From positions 1 to 64,000 of the forward strand of contig CAYVWB010000003.1 of NCBI GenBank assembly GCA_964455395.1: a DNA stretch of 64,000 bases, read 5' to 3'. Under the pieces are notes generated by a model. The model searched no databases. It saw only the letters and a program-made list of their open reading frames with translations, and was not told where the DNA came from. Shown in pieces: positions 1 to 8,512 of the stretch. A program made the position numbers and the translations under genes. The DNA is from CAYVWB01 sp964455395. Lineage in GTDB: Bacteria; Desulfobacterota; Desulfovibrionia; Desulfovibrionales; Desulfovibrionaceae. Numbering within the stretch: the first letter of the stretch is position 1; the number at the start of each line of letters is the position of its first letter.

Positions 1-72
1 GGGATGAAAGGATTTGAACCTTCGACCCCCTGAACCCCATTCAGGTGCGCTCCCAGGCTGCGCTACATCCCG
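1..72 (-). tRNA. tRNA-Pro (anticodon GGG), 3' end cut by window edge
   Basis: Read on the minus strand from position 72, the sequence folds as a tRNA. The acceptor arm CGGGATG pairs with CATCCC at the window edge. The D-arm is GCGCAGCCTGGGAGCGC, and the anticodon stem CCTGA/TCAGG encloses the loop ATGGGGT. The T-arm carries GGTTCAAATCC. The anticodon is GGG (proline, codons CCC/CCT). The last acceptor base, the discriminator and any encoded CCA lie outside the window. Confidence 0.93.
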
Positions 73-160
73 ACGCGAAGAGGTAGCTTCTATCCAACCA
101 TGCGCCGGATGTCAACACCAAATTGCTGCGCCTCGAAAAACTCACACGCCGCCTATCCCA

Positions 161-979
161 CTACCCCCATGTCACCGCGTACAGATACGGCCAGCGCTTG
201 CCCGTCACCAGCAACCGCGACCCGCCTTCGTCCCACGCCAAGCCGTTGGCCACCTCGTGGTAGGCCTCGCGACGCGCCAGGTCCTCCTGCAGGGGCGCAA
301 GATCCAGCAGCCCGACCACCCGCCAGCTTCCCGGCTCGATGATCCCCACCAGCCACGTCGTGTACACGTTCGCGAAGAGACGCCCGCGCACGAGTTCCAG
401 CTCATTGAGGAGCGGCAGCGGCTGATCCCCATGGCGGACCTCGCCCCCGCCTACCGCCTCGAAACGAGCGTCGCGCAGGGTGACGCGAGCGGAGCCGTCC
501 GTCATCCAATACTGTCGCTCGTCCCGGACAAGCCCCCACCCCTCGCCTCGGTACCACCGAGCCCCGCGTGGCGCGAGGGTCGAGGCGTCGTACAGGAACG
601 CCGTCTCCTCCCGCCAGGTGAGCTGCGTCAGAACACCGTCGTGCAAGGCCAGGCCTTCTCCGAAGCATGTGTCGGGCAGCGCTCGCGACTGCAGGACCTT
701 CCCTGTCTCCAGCGCCACCCGCCGCACCGTGGAGTGGCCATAGAGCCCGGTGGACTCGAAGAGTGCGCCCCCTGCGTATACCAGCCCTTGGGTATAGGCT
801 TCTGGGTCGTGATCGTAAACCGCGCGAATGCGCACGGGCGTCGCCCTCGCCAGGGGGGCTTGCGCTGCACTCGCGGGGCAGGCGAGTCCTGCTGCCAGGA
901 ACAATCCGCACGCACACCCGAGGCCCATTCCTCCAATTCGACCGAGATCACGTAGAAAAGTGCGGCGCCCGCCATTCAT
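161..979 (-). CDS. Glutaminyl-peptide cyclotransferase (glutamine cyclotransferase family), Tat-exported
   Basis: A 272-residue protein of the plant/bacterial-type glutamine cyclotransferase family, which converts N-terminal glutamine of peptides to pyroglutamate on a five-bladed beta-propeller. Family hallmarks run the length of the protein: HDPEAYTQGL, ESTGLYGHSTVRR, FGEGLA, QLTWREE, GEGWGL, MTDGS, LNELE, NGLAW and a C-terminal VTGKRWPYLY. The N-terminus has a twin-arginine motif (RRTFLRD) and a hydrophobic stretch, so export by Tat to the periplasm is likely. The ATG at 979 is chosen because GGAG lies just upstream and the Tat signal then starts within five residues; an upstream in-frame ATG at 1036 has no comparable ribosome site. 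It faces the tRNA-Pro on the same strand and diverges from the SH3 gene. Confidence 0.88.
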   Translation of the reverse strand: MNGGRRTFLRDLGRIGGMGLGCACGLFLAAGLACPASAAQAPLARATPVRIRAVYDHDPEAYTQGLVYAGGALFESTGLYGHSTVRRVALETGKVLQSRALPDTCFGEGLALHDGVLTQLTWREETAFLYDASTLAPRGARWYRGEGWGLVRDERQYWMTDGSARVTLRDARFEAVGGGEVRHGDQPLPLLNELELVRGRLFANVYTTWLVGIIEPGSWRVVGLLDLAPLQEDLARREAYHEVANGLAWDEGGSRLLVTGKRWPYLYAVTWG

Positions 980-1122
980 TGCGGTATCTCCTGGACCTGA
1001 AACCTCACCATGGTGTACCTTGTGCTGGGAGTTCATTGTTGAACGACGTCACTCGCCCTGGCGTCTGCCGACTCGGACGCCGCCCGCCGACCCTGTACAG
1101 GCCCCCGCCCTGGAGGTGCACG

Positions 1123-1620
1123 ATGCCGAACCCCGCCCGCCCGACAGAAACCGCGCACACGCCGTGCACACCCGAGACCGCGCCTCTCCGGCGCAGCCTC
1201 GCCACGGTCCGTTGCGGCCACCGCTCGGGGGCCCTGCTGGCGACGCTGCTTGTGACCCTGCTGCTCGCCAACGGCTGCGGCCTCAGCGTACGCGCGGGCG
1301 CGCCGGCTTACAAGACCTCCGTGGTCACGGCGTATCGGCTCAACGTGCGCAGCGCACCCTCGGTGCACGCCTCCATCCTGGAAGTGCTGCAACGCGGTGA
1401 CGTGGTGGAGATCCTGAGCAGACGCGGCGACTGGATCGAAGTGCGTACGCCCAGTCGCTATCTGGGCTGGGCGTATGGCGCCTACCTCAGCGGATTCGAC
1501 ATTCCCACGCCGGCGCCCTCCGCGCCCGAACGACGCGAAGCGCCCGGCGACCACCCACCTGACACATCCACCCCGCCGCCGGCCTCCACCACGCAGCCCG
1601 ACGCGGCGACCACCCTCTGA
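1123..1620 (+). CDS. Exported SH3b-domain protein
   Basis: A 165-residue protein. A hydrophobic segment (about residues 33-50, ending LLLANGCGL) looks like a signal or anchor. A cysteine there could be a poor lipobox, so lipoprotein status is open. Residues about 65-125 form a bacterial SH3 domain (YRLNVRSAPSVHASILEVL followed by RGDVVEIL, GDWIEV and GWAYGAYL), a module that usually binds peptidoglycan or other envelope ligands. The tail is Pro/Thr-rich and probably disordered. The ATG is preceded by GGAGGT at five bases. It ends 15 bases before the next exported protein, so the two are probably co-transcribed. No enzyme domain is attached, so the specific role is unknown. Confidence 0.82.
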   Translation: MPNPARPTETAHTPCTPETAPLRRSLATVRCGHRSGALLATLLVTLLLANGCGLSVRAGAPAYKTSVVTAYRLNVRSAPSVHASILEVLQRGDVVEILSRRGDWIEVRTPSRYLGWAYGAYLSGFDIPTPAPSAPERREAPGDHPPDTSTPPPASTTQPDAATTL

Positions 1621-1635
1621 CCCTTGGAGACCACC

Positions 1636-2178
1636 ATGCTCAAGCTCTTGCCCCTGCTCGCCGTCATGCTCTGCGCCGTGCTGTCGCCCGCAAGCGCCGC
1701 CCGCGCGCTGACCGCGGAGGAAGCCCACGCCCGGATCACGGAACTCAAGGAAGAGATCCTCACCGTCCAGAACGAGGCGCCCCTTGGCATCAACAACCTG
1801 ACCCTCGTCGAGCGCGTCGACGGCTACGGCGACATCATCCCCCTGCAGAGCCCGAGCATTCCTCAAGGCAGCGCGCTGATTCTCTATTTCGAACCCACCA
1901 ACTGGCGCACCGTCATGACGCAGGAGCTCTACCGCTTCCACATCGCGCAGGATATCCTTCTGGAGAACGCCGCTGGCGAACCACTCTTCCAGCAGGAAGG
2001 CTTCCTGCAGTTCAAGCGGGACACCACGCAGCCCACCATGGACCTATTTGTCAAGAACACCGTCAACCTGGGCGCCCTCCCCCCCGGCGACTACCGCATC
2101 AAAGGCGTGCTCCATGACGTCTACGCTGAAGCGCAGGTCCCCTTCGAAATTCCGTTCTCCATCACGCCGCCGCAGTAA
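1636..2178 (+). CDS. Periplasmic protein of unknown function
   Basis: A 180-residue protein with a clear Sec signal peptide (LLPLLAVMLCAVLSPASAARA, cleaved after Ala-rich ASA). The mature part begins with a short helical stretch (TAEEAHARITELKEEILTV) and then looks all-beta (LILYFEP, YRFHIAQDILL, PPGDYRIKGVLHDV), suggesting a single beta-sandwich. I do not recognise the family. The ATG at 1636 has GGAG at six bases; an in-frame TTG at 1624 overlaps that site and is rejected. It follows the SH3 gene by 15 bases, consistent with a two-gene envelope operon. Confidence 0.75.
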   Translation: MLKLLPLLAVMLCAVLSPASAARALTAEEAHARITELKEEILTVQNEAPLGINNLTLVERVDGYGDIIPLQSPSIPQGSALILYFEPTNWRTVMTQELYRFHIAQDILLENAAGEPLFQQEGFLQFKRDTTQPTMDLFVKNTVNLGALPPGDYRIKGVLHDVYAEAQVPFEIPFSITPPQ

Positions 2179-2272
2179 CAGGCGCCTCCCCAGGCTGTAC
2201 AGGTTGGTTCATATATGGCGCTCCCCGCACTCTGGCGTTGCAGGCGGGAGGTTGGCCGCCCAGCCGTCACGA

Positions 2273-2299
2273 CCGACACGGCCGACACGGCCGACACGG
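2273..2299. repeat. 9-bp tandem array (CCGACACGG x3)
   Basis: Three exact head-to-tail copies of CCGACACGG in the non-coding gap 2179-2403, which separates the convergent exported-protein gene and sensor kinase. Degenerate half-copies flank the array. Similar 9-bp arrays occur elsewhere in the window. Confidence 0.9.
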
Positions 2300-2403
2300 T
2301 CCGATTCGTGGGACGAGACAGGACGACACGGAGCCGGATGGGCGCTCCGGCAAGGGCCGGTTGACTGGGAGCGGCGGTTGCCGGCAATGGCGGCGGGTTC
2401 GCT

Positions 2404-5136
2404 CTAGCCCTCGGCGGGCGCCCCGCTGTCCGGAGGCGCCGTCACGGTGAATGTGGAGCCGACCGCGAGGTCGGAGTCCACGGTGATGGTCCCTCCGTAG
2501 TGCTCCACGATCTGCTTGCAGATGGCGAGCCCCAGCCCGGCGCCCTGGGTGTGCGCGAGCACGGTGTCGCCATTGGCCACACGGTGAAAGCGCTCGAAGA
2601 CGCGCTCCAGATCCTGGGGAGGGATGCCCTCGCCGGTGTCCCGCACACGGATCATCGCGCCGCCCTCCGGAGTGCGCCGTCCCTCCAGGGTGACGCTGCC
2701 TGCGCGGGTGTGCTTGGCGGCGTTCTGCAGCAGGTTCAACACCACCTGATGGATGCGGTCCGGGTCCAGCATGAGGGTGGGCATGTCCTCGTCGATATCC
2801 AGGACGAACGTCAAGTCGGGCCGATCCGCAAAGAAATTCTGGCTGAACTCTCCGGCGTTGGCGAGCACCTCGGCCAGGTTCACGGGGCGGTCGTTCCACT
2901 GCATCCTCCCGGATTCGATACGGTTCAGGTCCAGCAGATCGTTGATGAGCCGGGTCAGCCGCTCCCCTTCGCTGACGATGATGTCGATGTTGCGGGAGAT
3001 GCGCTGAGCCCGGCGACTGATGGCTTCCTCCTCCACGGCGTCGCCGTTTCGCCGCATGAGCTCCAGCAATGGCGCGAAGTCCGCTTCGAAGTCCTTGCGG
3101 ATGAGCTTGGCGAACCCCAGCACCGAGGTCAACGGCGTGCGCAGCTCATGGGAGACGGAGGAAAGCAGTGTGGACTTCATTTCGTCCAGCTCCCGAAGTT
3201 GCTCGTTGGCGCGCTCCAGCTCCTCGGCTTTGCGCTCCAGTTCCGCTGTGCGCTCCTGCACCATGCGCTCCAGCTCCTGGTTCATCTCGGCCAAGGCTGC
3301 TTCAGCTCGCTTGCGCTCCGTGATGTCCGCCATGGCGGTCACCACCCGGCCATCCGACAAGGGAGAGGTCTGGAACTGCACGTGCTTGAGGGAGCCGTCC
3401 TTGCACTGGATGATGTACTCGCGTTCCGTGCGGCCATGGGGCGCGCTGGCGCGCCAATCCTGCAGAATGCGCTCACGTACGGCCGGGTCCGGGTAGGCGC
3501 GCTCCATCCAGGCGAGGACGTCGGGGGTGTCTTCCACGGTGTAGCCCGTCAGCTCCTCGAACCCGCGGTTGACGAGCAGGAAGCGGCCGTCCGCATCCAG
3601 CACCACGATGCCGCTCTGGATGTTCTCGAAGAGGGTGTCCAGCAGGTCGCGCTGGCGGCGCATGGCTTCTTCGGCGCGTTTGCGCTCGGAGATATCCGTG
3701 ACGAAACCGTCGAAGTAGACTATCTCGTCGTCCTCGTAGTGCGCGCGCATGTTGGTGGAGGTCCAGATGACCTCGCCATGCCGGGTGAGCCGGCAGACTT
3801 CGCGGTCGATGACAGCGCCGCGCTCCCGCAGTTCGGCCAGCAGGATGTCCCTGTCCGCGGGATTGCAGTACACCTGCTGGGCGATGGAGTGCACCTGCGT
3901 GAGGAGCTGCACCGGCGAATCGTACCCGTAGAGCGTCGCCATCTGCCGGTTGGCGCTGAGATACCGCCCCTCCGGCGTGGAGCGGAAGATGCCCACCGGG
4001 GCGTTTTCATAGAGAATCCGCAACAAGCGCTCGCTCTCCTGCAACGCTGTTTCCCGTTGGGTGATGGCTGCAGCCATGCCCAACAGTCGTTCCTTGAGGA
4101 TGGCGAGCTCCCGCACCGGCGAGGCTTCGAGCGTCGCCTGCGCCGCCTTGCCCGTCTCCGTTTGCACGCCTTCTTCCAGGGAGGCGGCCATGGCTGTGAA
4201 CGCCCTGATGGGTTTCGCCACGGCGTCGTCCAGCGAACGGTTCAGCCGCCACACCACCACGCCCAGCAGCGTCACCAGCACGGCCATGAACCCGCCCACA
4301 GCCGTGACCAGGGGCATGAACCGCGGCAAGGCTTCATCCGCCACCAGCACCACCCAACCCAGCGCCGGCAAGGTGGTGGCGCTGACGAGGTAGGAGCTGC
4401 CGGCCAGTCGAGCGACCCCGGTCCACCCCTCGGGGGAAGCCAGCGCCCGCGCCATGGCTTCCTCATGACCGAGATTCGCCTGCTCCCGCACCAGGCGCTC
4501 CTCCGGATGCGCGAGGACGTTGCCGAACCGGTCCGTGATGATGATGAGCCGACCGGTGCGCTGCTCCACCACGTCCATCACGTAGTTCTGCAGGGAGAGC
4601 AAGCGGATGTCGCCCACCAGGGTGTCGCCCCCCGGGGTCAACGCCGCCAGACTCACGGTCATGTGCCCGCTGGCCGGCGAGTAGTGCGGCGGCGAAAGTC
4701 GCCAGCCCATGCGACTCGCGTCGCTCATGGACTCCAGCAAGGAGGAATAGTTGGCGATGGCGTGCGGCGCGGGCGCCGCTTCCAGCACCCACCCTTGCGC
4801 GTCCAGCAGCAGCAACCGCTCGAACGCGCCGCGTTCCAGCACTGTCTGGACGGACTCCGCGCGAAACGACTGCGCCTGGGTGAGCACGGCCAGCGTCTCC
4901 AGCGTGCGGGAGGCGTCCTCGAAATACCGCTCCACGAATTTGCCCAGACCCAGCGCGAGAAGACGTTGCTCCTGCTCGATGTCAGACACGCGCCAGAGTC
5001 CGAGCAACGCCCCCGCCGCCAACACCAGAAAGATCCCCGGCGCGAGCAGCCGCCACGCCAGATTCCGACGCAGCAACGAAGCCAGCGGCCGCAAGCCGCG
5101 GTGCAGCCCGGTGGACGCGAGTGCAGACGGCGTCAT
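2404..5136 (-). CDS. Membrane sensor histidine kinase (Cache-like, HAMP, PAS-PAS, HisKA, HATPase)
   Basis: A 910-residue sensor kinase. After a first membrane segment (about residues 31-50, LAPGIFLVLAAGALLGLW) comes an extracytoplasmic region of some 220 residues with a PDC/Cache-like pattern (TDRFGNVLAHPEERL). A second membrane segment (GGFMAVLVTLLGVVVWRL) and a HAMP-like linker (AKPIRAFTAMAASLEEG) follow. Two PAS domains each end in DISERKRAEEA/DITERKRAEAA. A coiled coil leads to the HisKA box SVSHELRTPLTSVLGF. The catalytic domain has the N box (NLLQNAAKHT), G1 (DTGEGIPP), F (FERFHR) and G2 (GAGLGLAICK). No receiver domain is fused and no response regulator is adjacent. Its ATG overlaps the stop of the upstream binding lipoprotein (ATGA), so the two are translationally coupled; the ligand-bound lipoprotein may be part of the stimulus. 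Confidence 0.92.
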   Translation of the reverse strand: MTPSALASTGLHRGLRPLASLLRRNLAWRLLAPGIFLVLAAGALLGLWRVSDIEQEQRLLALGLGKFVERYFEDASRTLETLAVLTQAQSFRAESVQTVLERGAFERLLLLDAQGWVLEAAPAPHAIANYSSLLESMSDASRMGWRLSPPHYSPASGHMTVSLAALTPGGDTLVGDIRLLSLQNYVMDVVEQRTGRLIIITDRFGNVLAHPEERLVREQANLGHEEAMARALASPEGWTGVARLAGSSYLVSATTLPALGWVVLVADEALPRFMPLVTAVGGFMAVLVTLLGVVVWRLNRSLDDAVAKPIRAFTAMAASLEEGVQTETGKAAQATLEASPVRELAILKERLLGMAAAITQRETALQESERLLRILYENAPVGIFRSTPEGRYLSANRQMATLYGYDSPVQLLTQVHSIAQQVYCNPADRDILLAELRERGAVIDREVCRLTRHGEVIWTSTNMRAHYEDDEIVYFDGFVTDISERKRAEEAMRRQRDLLDTLFENIQSGIVVLDADGRFLLVNRGFEELTGYTVEDTPDVLAWMERAYPDPAVRERILQDWRASAPHGRTEREYIIQCKDGSLKHVQFQTSPLSDGRVVTAMADITERKRAEAALAEMNQELERMVQERTAELERKAEELERANEQLRELDEMKSTLLSSVSHELRTPLTSVLGFAKLIRKDFEADFAPLLELMRRNGDAVEEEAISRRAQRISRNIDIIVSEGERLTRLINDLLDLNRIESGRMQWNDRPVNLAEVLANAGEFSQNFFADRPDLTFVLDIDEDMPTLMLDPDRIHQVVLNLLQNAAKHTRAGSVTLEGRRTPEGGAMIRVRDTGEGIPPQDLERVFERFHRVANGDTVLAHTQGAGLGLAICKQIVEHYGGTITVDSDLAVGSTFTVTAPPDSGAPAEG

Positions 5137-6392
5137 GGCGATGGCGACTCCACCAGATCCAGGCGACCCTCGCGCACCTCCAGGATGTACCCCTGATGCG
5201 AGGCGTCGCCGTATTCGTCCAGCGTGACGACCCCTTGCAGGCCCTGTATGGCGGTGGATGTCAGCGCTTTCTCCAACCCCTCGCGCCGGCCTCGTGTCTG
5301 CTCCAGCGCTGCAGCCAGCAGAGTGATTGCGTCGAACGTCTGCGCCGCCGCGAAGGAAGCCGGTCGGCCGAAACGCGCCTTGTACCGCCGCTTGAATTCC
5401 CGATAAGCCGGAGCGTCGCTGTCATAGAAGGTCGTGGCGCCGTAGAGACCGTGGGTCATGCCGTCGTCTCCGCCATATTCGAACAGGGCTTCCGTCATCC
5501 CCCACATGGAAGTGTAGACAACGCCGTCGAACTCGGCGGCGCGCAGGGTGTGCAACAGGGAGACGGTGTCCAGCGCGGAAGCGGCGACGAAGAAATCCGA
5601 GGCGCCGCTCTGCAGCAGCGCCTGCCCCAGTTGAGTCCAATCCGGCTTGCTGCTGGAGGAATACTCCTTCTGCAGCACTACCTCGCCGCCGAGCTCCTGG
5701 AATCGCGCTATGAAATTGCCGGTGTATTGCCTGGTGTAGGCGTCATTCTCCACGTCGCGCAAAGTCGCTGTCAGACGTGAGCCCTTGCGGCGGTAGGCGA
5801 ACTCCGCGAGCTGTCGAGCGACGTGGTCCGTGGCGGGCTGCACCCGGAAAAAGGCGTCCTTCAAACCGCTGAGCGACGGGGTGGAGGTCGTGGGGCTGAG
5901 CATGACGCCCCCGGCCTGCTCCACGACGTCCAGGCTGGCTACGGACTGACTGCTGGTCATGTGGCCGACGATGGCGACCACCCCGGCGTCCAGCAGCGTG
6001 CGTACGGCTTCCCGCGCGCCCTGGTCGGAGCCCTTGTCGTCCACGGCGAGCAGCTCCAGGGGTTGACCGAGCACCCCCCCCCGCGCGTTGATGGATTCCA
6101 CGGCGAGCTGCGCGGCGTTGCGGCCCTGCACGCCGAGGTCCGAGTAGGTCCCCGTGAGCGAACCGGCGAAGCCCACCCGGATGGGCCGCTCCGAGCAGCC
6201 GGTCAGGAGCAGACTGAACGCCAGCACGAACACGCAGCACCACGCCGCAACGAAGATCCGTCTGCCACCCGTGCGCTGCAGCGGCGACGACGCCGCCTGC
6301 GCCCGCGGAGTCCGCGGCCCCCGAGGAGCCCACTGCGCGACCTGTTGTGCATACATGTCGGATGCGTGGACGACTTCCCTCACCATGCTCAT
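5133..6392 (-). CDS. Leu/Ile/Val-type periplasmic binding lipoprotein
   Basis: A 419-residue type I periplasmic binding protein (Peripla_BP_6-like): IRVGFAGSLTGTYSDLGVQG, GRNAAQLAVESINARGGVLG, VDDKGSDQGAREAVRTLLD, AIVGHMTSSQSVAS, LSPTTSTPSLSG and AQTFDAITLLAAALE. A lipobox LLLTGC follows a hydrophobic stretch at about residues 49-66, so it should be anchored in the envelope. The start at 6392 is chosen for GGAGG six bases upstream; further ATGs upstream lack such a site. No permease or ATPase gene is present. Instead it overlaps the downstream sensor kinase by four bases, pointing to a sensory rather than a transport role. The amino-terminal 45 residues before the signal region are unusually long and the true start may be further in. 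Confidence 0.85.
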   Translation of the reverse strand: MSMVREVVHASDMYAQQVAQWAPRGPRTPRAQAASSPLQRTGGRRIFVAAWCCVFVLAFSLLLTGCSERPIRVGFAGSLTGTYSDLGVQGRNAAQLAVESINARGGVLGQPLELLAVDDKGSDQGAREAVRTLLDAGVVAIVGHMTSSQSVASLDVVEQAGGVMLSPTTSTPSLSGLKDAFFRVQPATDHVARQLAEFAYRRKGSRLTATLRDVENDAYTRQYTGNFIARFQELGGEVVLQKEYSSSSKPDWTQLGQALLQSGASDFFVAASALDTVSLLHTLRAAEFDGVVYTSMWGMTEALFEYGGDDGMTHGLYGATTFYDSDAPAYREFKRRYKARFGRPASFAAAQTFDAITLLAAALEQTRGRREGLEKALTSTAIQGLQGVVTLDEYGDASHQGYILEVREGRLDLVESPSP

Positions 6393-6549
6393 GTGCAGCC
6401 TCCACCACATGCTGGCGCCCACAGCCGATTTCGGGCGTTACGGGGAGCCTTCGGGCGCCTCCCCGCGCACAGCATCGGGCTTCAGCGGGACGCCCTATTA
6501 TCCAACGGATATACCTCCTTGTTTTGGTACCGCGTTCAGCATCCGGTGT

Positions 6550-8508
6550 CTACTCCCCATGCGCGCCGCCACCCGAACCGGCGGCGTAACACCGCGCCGC
6601 CCACGGCCCGAGCGCCAGACGCCCGGGTTCCGTTTTCGCGTCTTCCGCACGCGTCCCCGGCGCCTCGCCGCCGAAACGCGCCCAGTCGGCGTCCAACAGC
6701 AGCCGCCATCCGTCACCCTGTCGCGGCGGCGGCGCCGGCAGAATAATCTCCGCGTCCTCTGCACTCATGTTGACCACGACCAGCGCCGCCACTCCATGGA
6801 AGGACGACGCGCCACGCCGGATGAAGCCCATGGCCGCGCCCGCGCCACGCAGCATGTCGAAGCGGGATCGGTCGCACCCCACGAGCGCCGGATGCGTCTT
6901 GCGCAACGTGATGCATGCCTGGTGGAAGCGGAACATCGCGCCATGCACGCCGCCACTGTGTGACGCCGCAGTCGAATCGAATTCCTCCAGCCAGGACCAG
7001 TCCAGCCGGGAGGCTTCGAACGTCGCTGCCGCCATGGGATCCGCAGGAGTCGTCTTCCACCGGAAGCGCTTGAACTCCCGTTTGCGGCCGCGGCGCACGG
7101 CCTCGGCGAGTGCCGGGTCTCCGTGGTCCACGAAGTAGTGGAAGGGGTTGGTTTCGCCGTACTCCTCGCCCATGAAGAGCAGCGGCGAACAGGGAGAGAG
7201 CAGCAGGAGCATGGCCGCCGCTCGACACGCCGGCCGCGGCAGCAACGTGGCGAGCCGCTCGCCGCCGGCACGGTTGCCCACCATGTCGTGCGTCTGCAGG
7301 AAGATGACGAAGGTCTCGCCGGGCAAGCCGTCGGCCGGCGCCCCATGGCTCCTCCCCCGCCAGACGGAGTGTTGTCCGTGATAGGCGAAGCCCTTGGCCA
7401 CGGCGTCGGCCAGGTGCGCCGGCGCGCCGTAATCCGCATAGAACCCGCCGCGCTCCCCGGTCAGCAGGGCGTGAGCCGCATGGTGGAAATCGTCGGACCA
7501 AGCCGCGTCCATGCCCAAGCCGTTACGATCCACCGACGTGACGAGGCGGGGGTCGTTGTCGTGTGTCTCCGCGATGAGCACGGTGCGACGGCCCGTCTCA
7601 CGACGCCACGCGGCCACCGTCGCCGAGAGCTCCGCGAGGATGTGGATGGGCCGACGGTCGTGGATGGCGTGCACCGCGTCCAGTCGAAAGCCGTCCACGC
7701 GGTAGCGCTCCAGCCAGTGGAGGGCGTTGGCCAGCACGTAAGCGCGCACGTTGTCGGAATACGCGCCGTCAAAATTGACAGCCTCGCCCCATGGGGTGCG
7801 GTGCGCGCTGGTGAAGTACGGCGCGTACTCCCGCAGATAATTCCCCTCCGGCCCCAGGTGGTTGTAGACCACGTCCAGGATGACGGCCAGTCCCTTGCCG
7901 TGGCAGGCGTCCACGAATCGACGCATGGCCTCGGGGCCACCGTAGGGCTCGTGCACGGCGAAGAGGGAGACGCCGTCGTAGCCCCAGTTGCGCACGCCGG
8001 GGCACGGGGCCACGGGCATCAACTCCACGGCGTTCACTCCCAGCGCTACGAGGTGGTCCAGCCGTTCGATGGCTGAATCGAAGGTTCCGCCTGCGGTAAA
8101 GGTTCCCACATGCAGCTCATAGGTGATGAGCTCATCGTGCGGCGGCGGGACAAAGTCCGTCACGCTCCAGGGGTAGGCGTCGTGATCCACCAGGGCGGAA
8201 GGCCCGTGCACTCCCTCCGGCTGCCAGCCGCTGGCCGGGTCCGGCCGGAGCGGCCCCTCGCCGGCGGCGTTTTGCAGATGATAGCGATAGCGCTCGCCGG
8301 GCTGGAGGCCCGCCACCTCCACGGTCCACCAGCCGGCGCCGGGGGCCGGGGTTTCTGAAGGCAGGGATGCGAGGGGCTGCATGGGCAGCCGTCCGCCGTC
8401 TTCCAACACCAGGGCGACGGCTTTCGGCCGAGGCGCCCACAAGTCGAACCGCCAGCGGCCCCCACCAGACGGGCGGGGGCCGGCGGCCAAGGCGAGATCG
8501 TGTCGCAC
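6550..8508 (-). CDS. treZ: Malto-oligosyltrehalose trehalohydrolase
   Basis: A 652-residue GH13 enzyme that releases trehalose from maltooligosyl-trehalose. It has an N-terminal CBM48-like domain (GERYRYHLQ, LRPDPASGWQPEGVHGPSA). The barrel has the TreZ set YELHVGTFT, NAVELMPVAPCPGVRNWGYD, VILDVVYNHLGPEGNYL, GFRLDAVHAI (Asp nucleophile), LIAETHDN (acid/base Glu) and LQTHDMVGNR, with a C-terminal beta domain. Translation starts at GTG 8508 with AGGAG seven bases upstream, four bases after the glgB stop codon. It is the last gene of the glgE operon. Its usual partner TreY is not in the window, so the source of its substrate is not visible here. Confidence 0.93.
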   Translation of the reverse strand: MRHDLALAAGPRPSGGGRWRFDLWAPRPKAVALVLEDGGRLPMQPLASLPSETPAPGAGWWTVEVAGLQPGERYRYHLQNAAGEGPLRPDPASGWQPEGVHGPSALVDHDAYPWSVTDFVPPPHDELITYELHVGTFTAGGTFDSAIERLDHLVALGVNAVELMPVAPCPGVRNWGYDGVSLFAVHEPYGGPEAMRRFVDACHGKGLAVILDVVYNHLGPEGNYLREYAPYFTSAHRTPWGEAVNFDGAYSDNVRAYVLANALHWLERYRVDGFRLDAVHAIHDRRPIHILAELSATVAAWRRETGRRTVLIAETHDNDPRLVTSVDRNGLGMDAAWSDDFHHAAHALLTGERGGFYADYGAPAHLADAVAKGFAYHGQHSVWRGRSHGAPADGLPGETFVIFLQTHDMVGNRAGGERLATLLPRPACRAAAMLLLLSPCSPLLFMGEEYGETNPFHYFVDHGDPALAEAVRRGRKREFKRFRWKTTPADPMAAATFEASRLDWSWLEEFDSTAASHSGGVHGAMFRFHQACITLRKTHPALVGCDRSRFDMLRGAGAAMGFIRRGASSFHGVAALVVVNMSAEDAEIILPAPPPRQGDGWRLLLDADWARFGGEAPGTRAEDAKTEPGRLALGPWAARCYAAGSGGGAHGE

Positions 8509-8512
8509 CGGG

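Noticed and set aside
2500..5196. An 898-codon open frame antisense to the sensor kinase
   Set aside because: Low-complexity His/Gly/Gln/Arg composition with no domain; the opposite strand carries a full histidine kinase.
6500..6530. AAGGAGGT on the minus strand followed by TTG, a possible leader upstream of the binding lipoprotein
   Set aside because: The frame ends after seven residues and no regulatory hairpin is evident; the match to a ribosome site may be chance.
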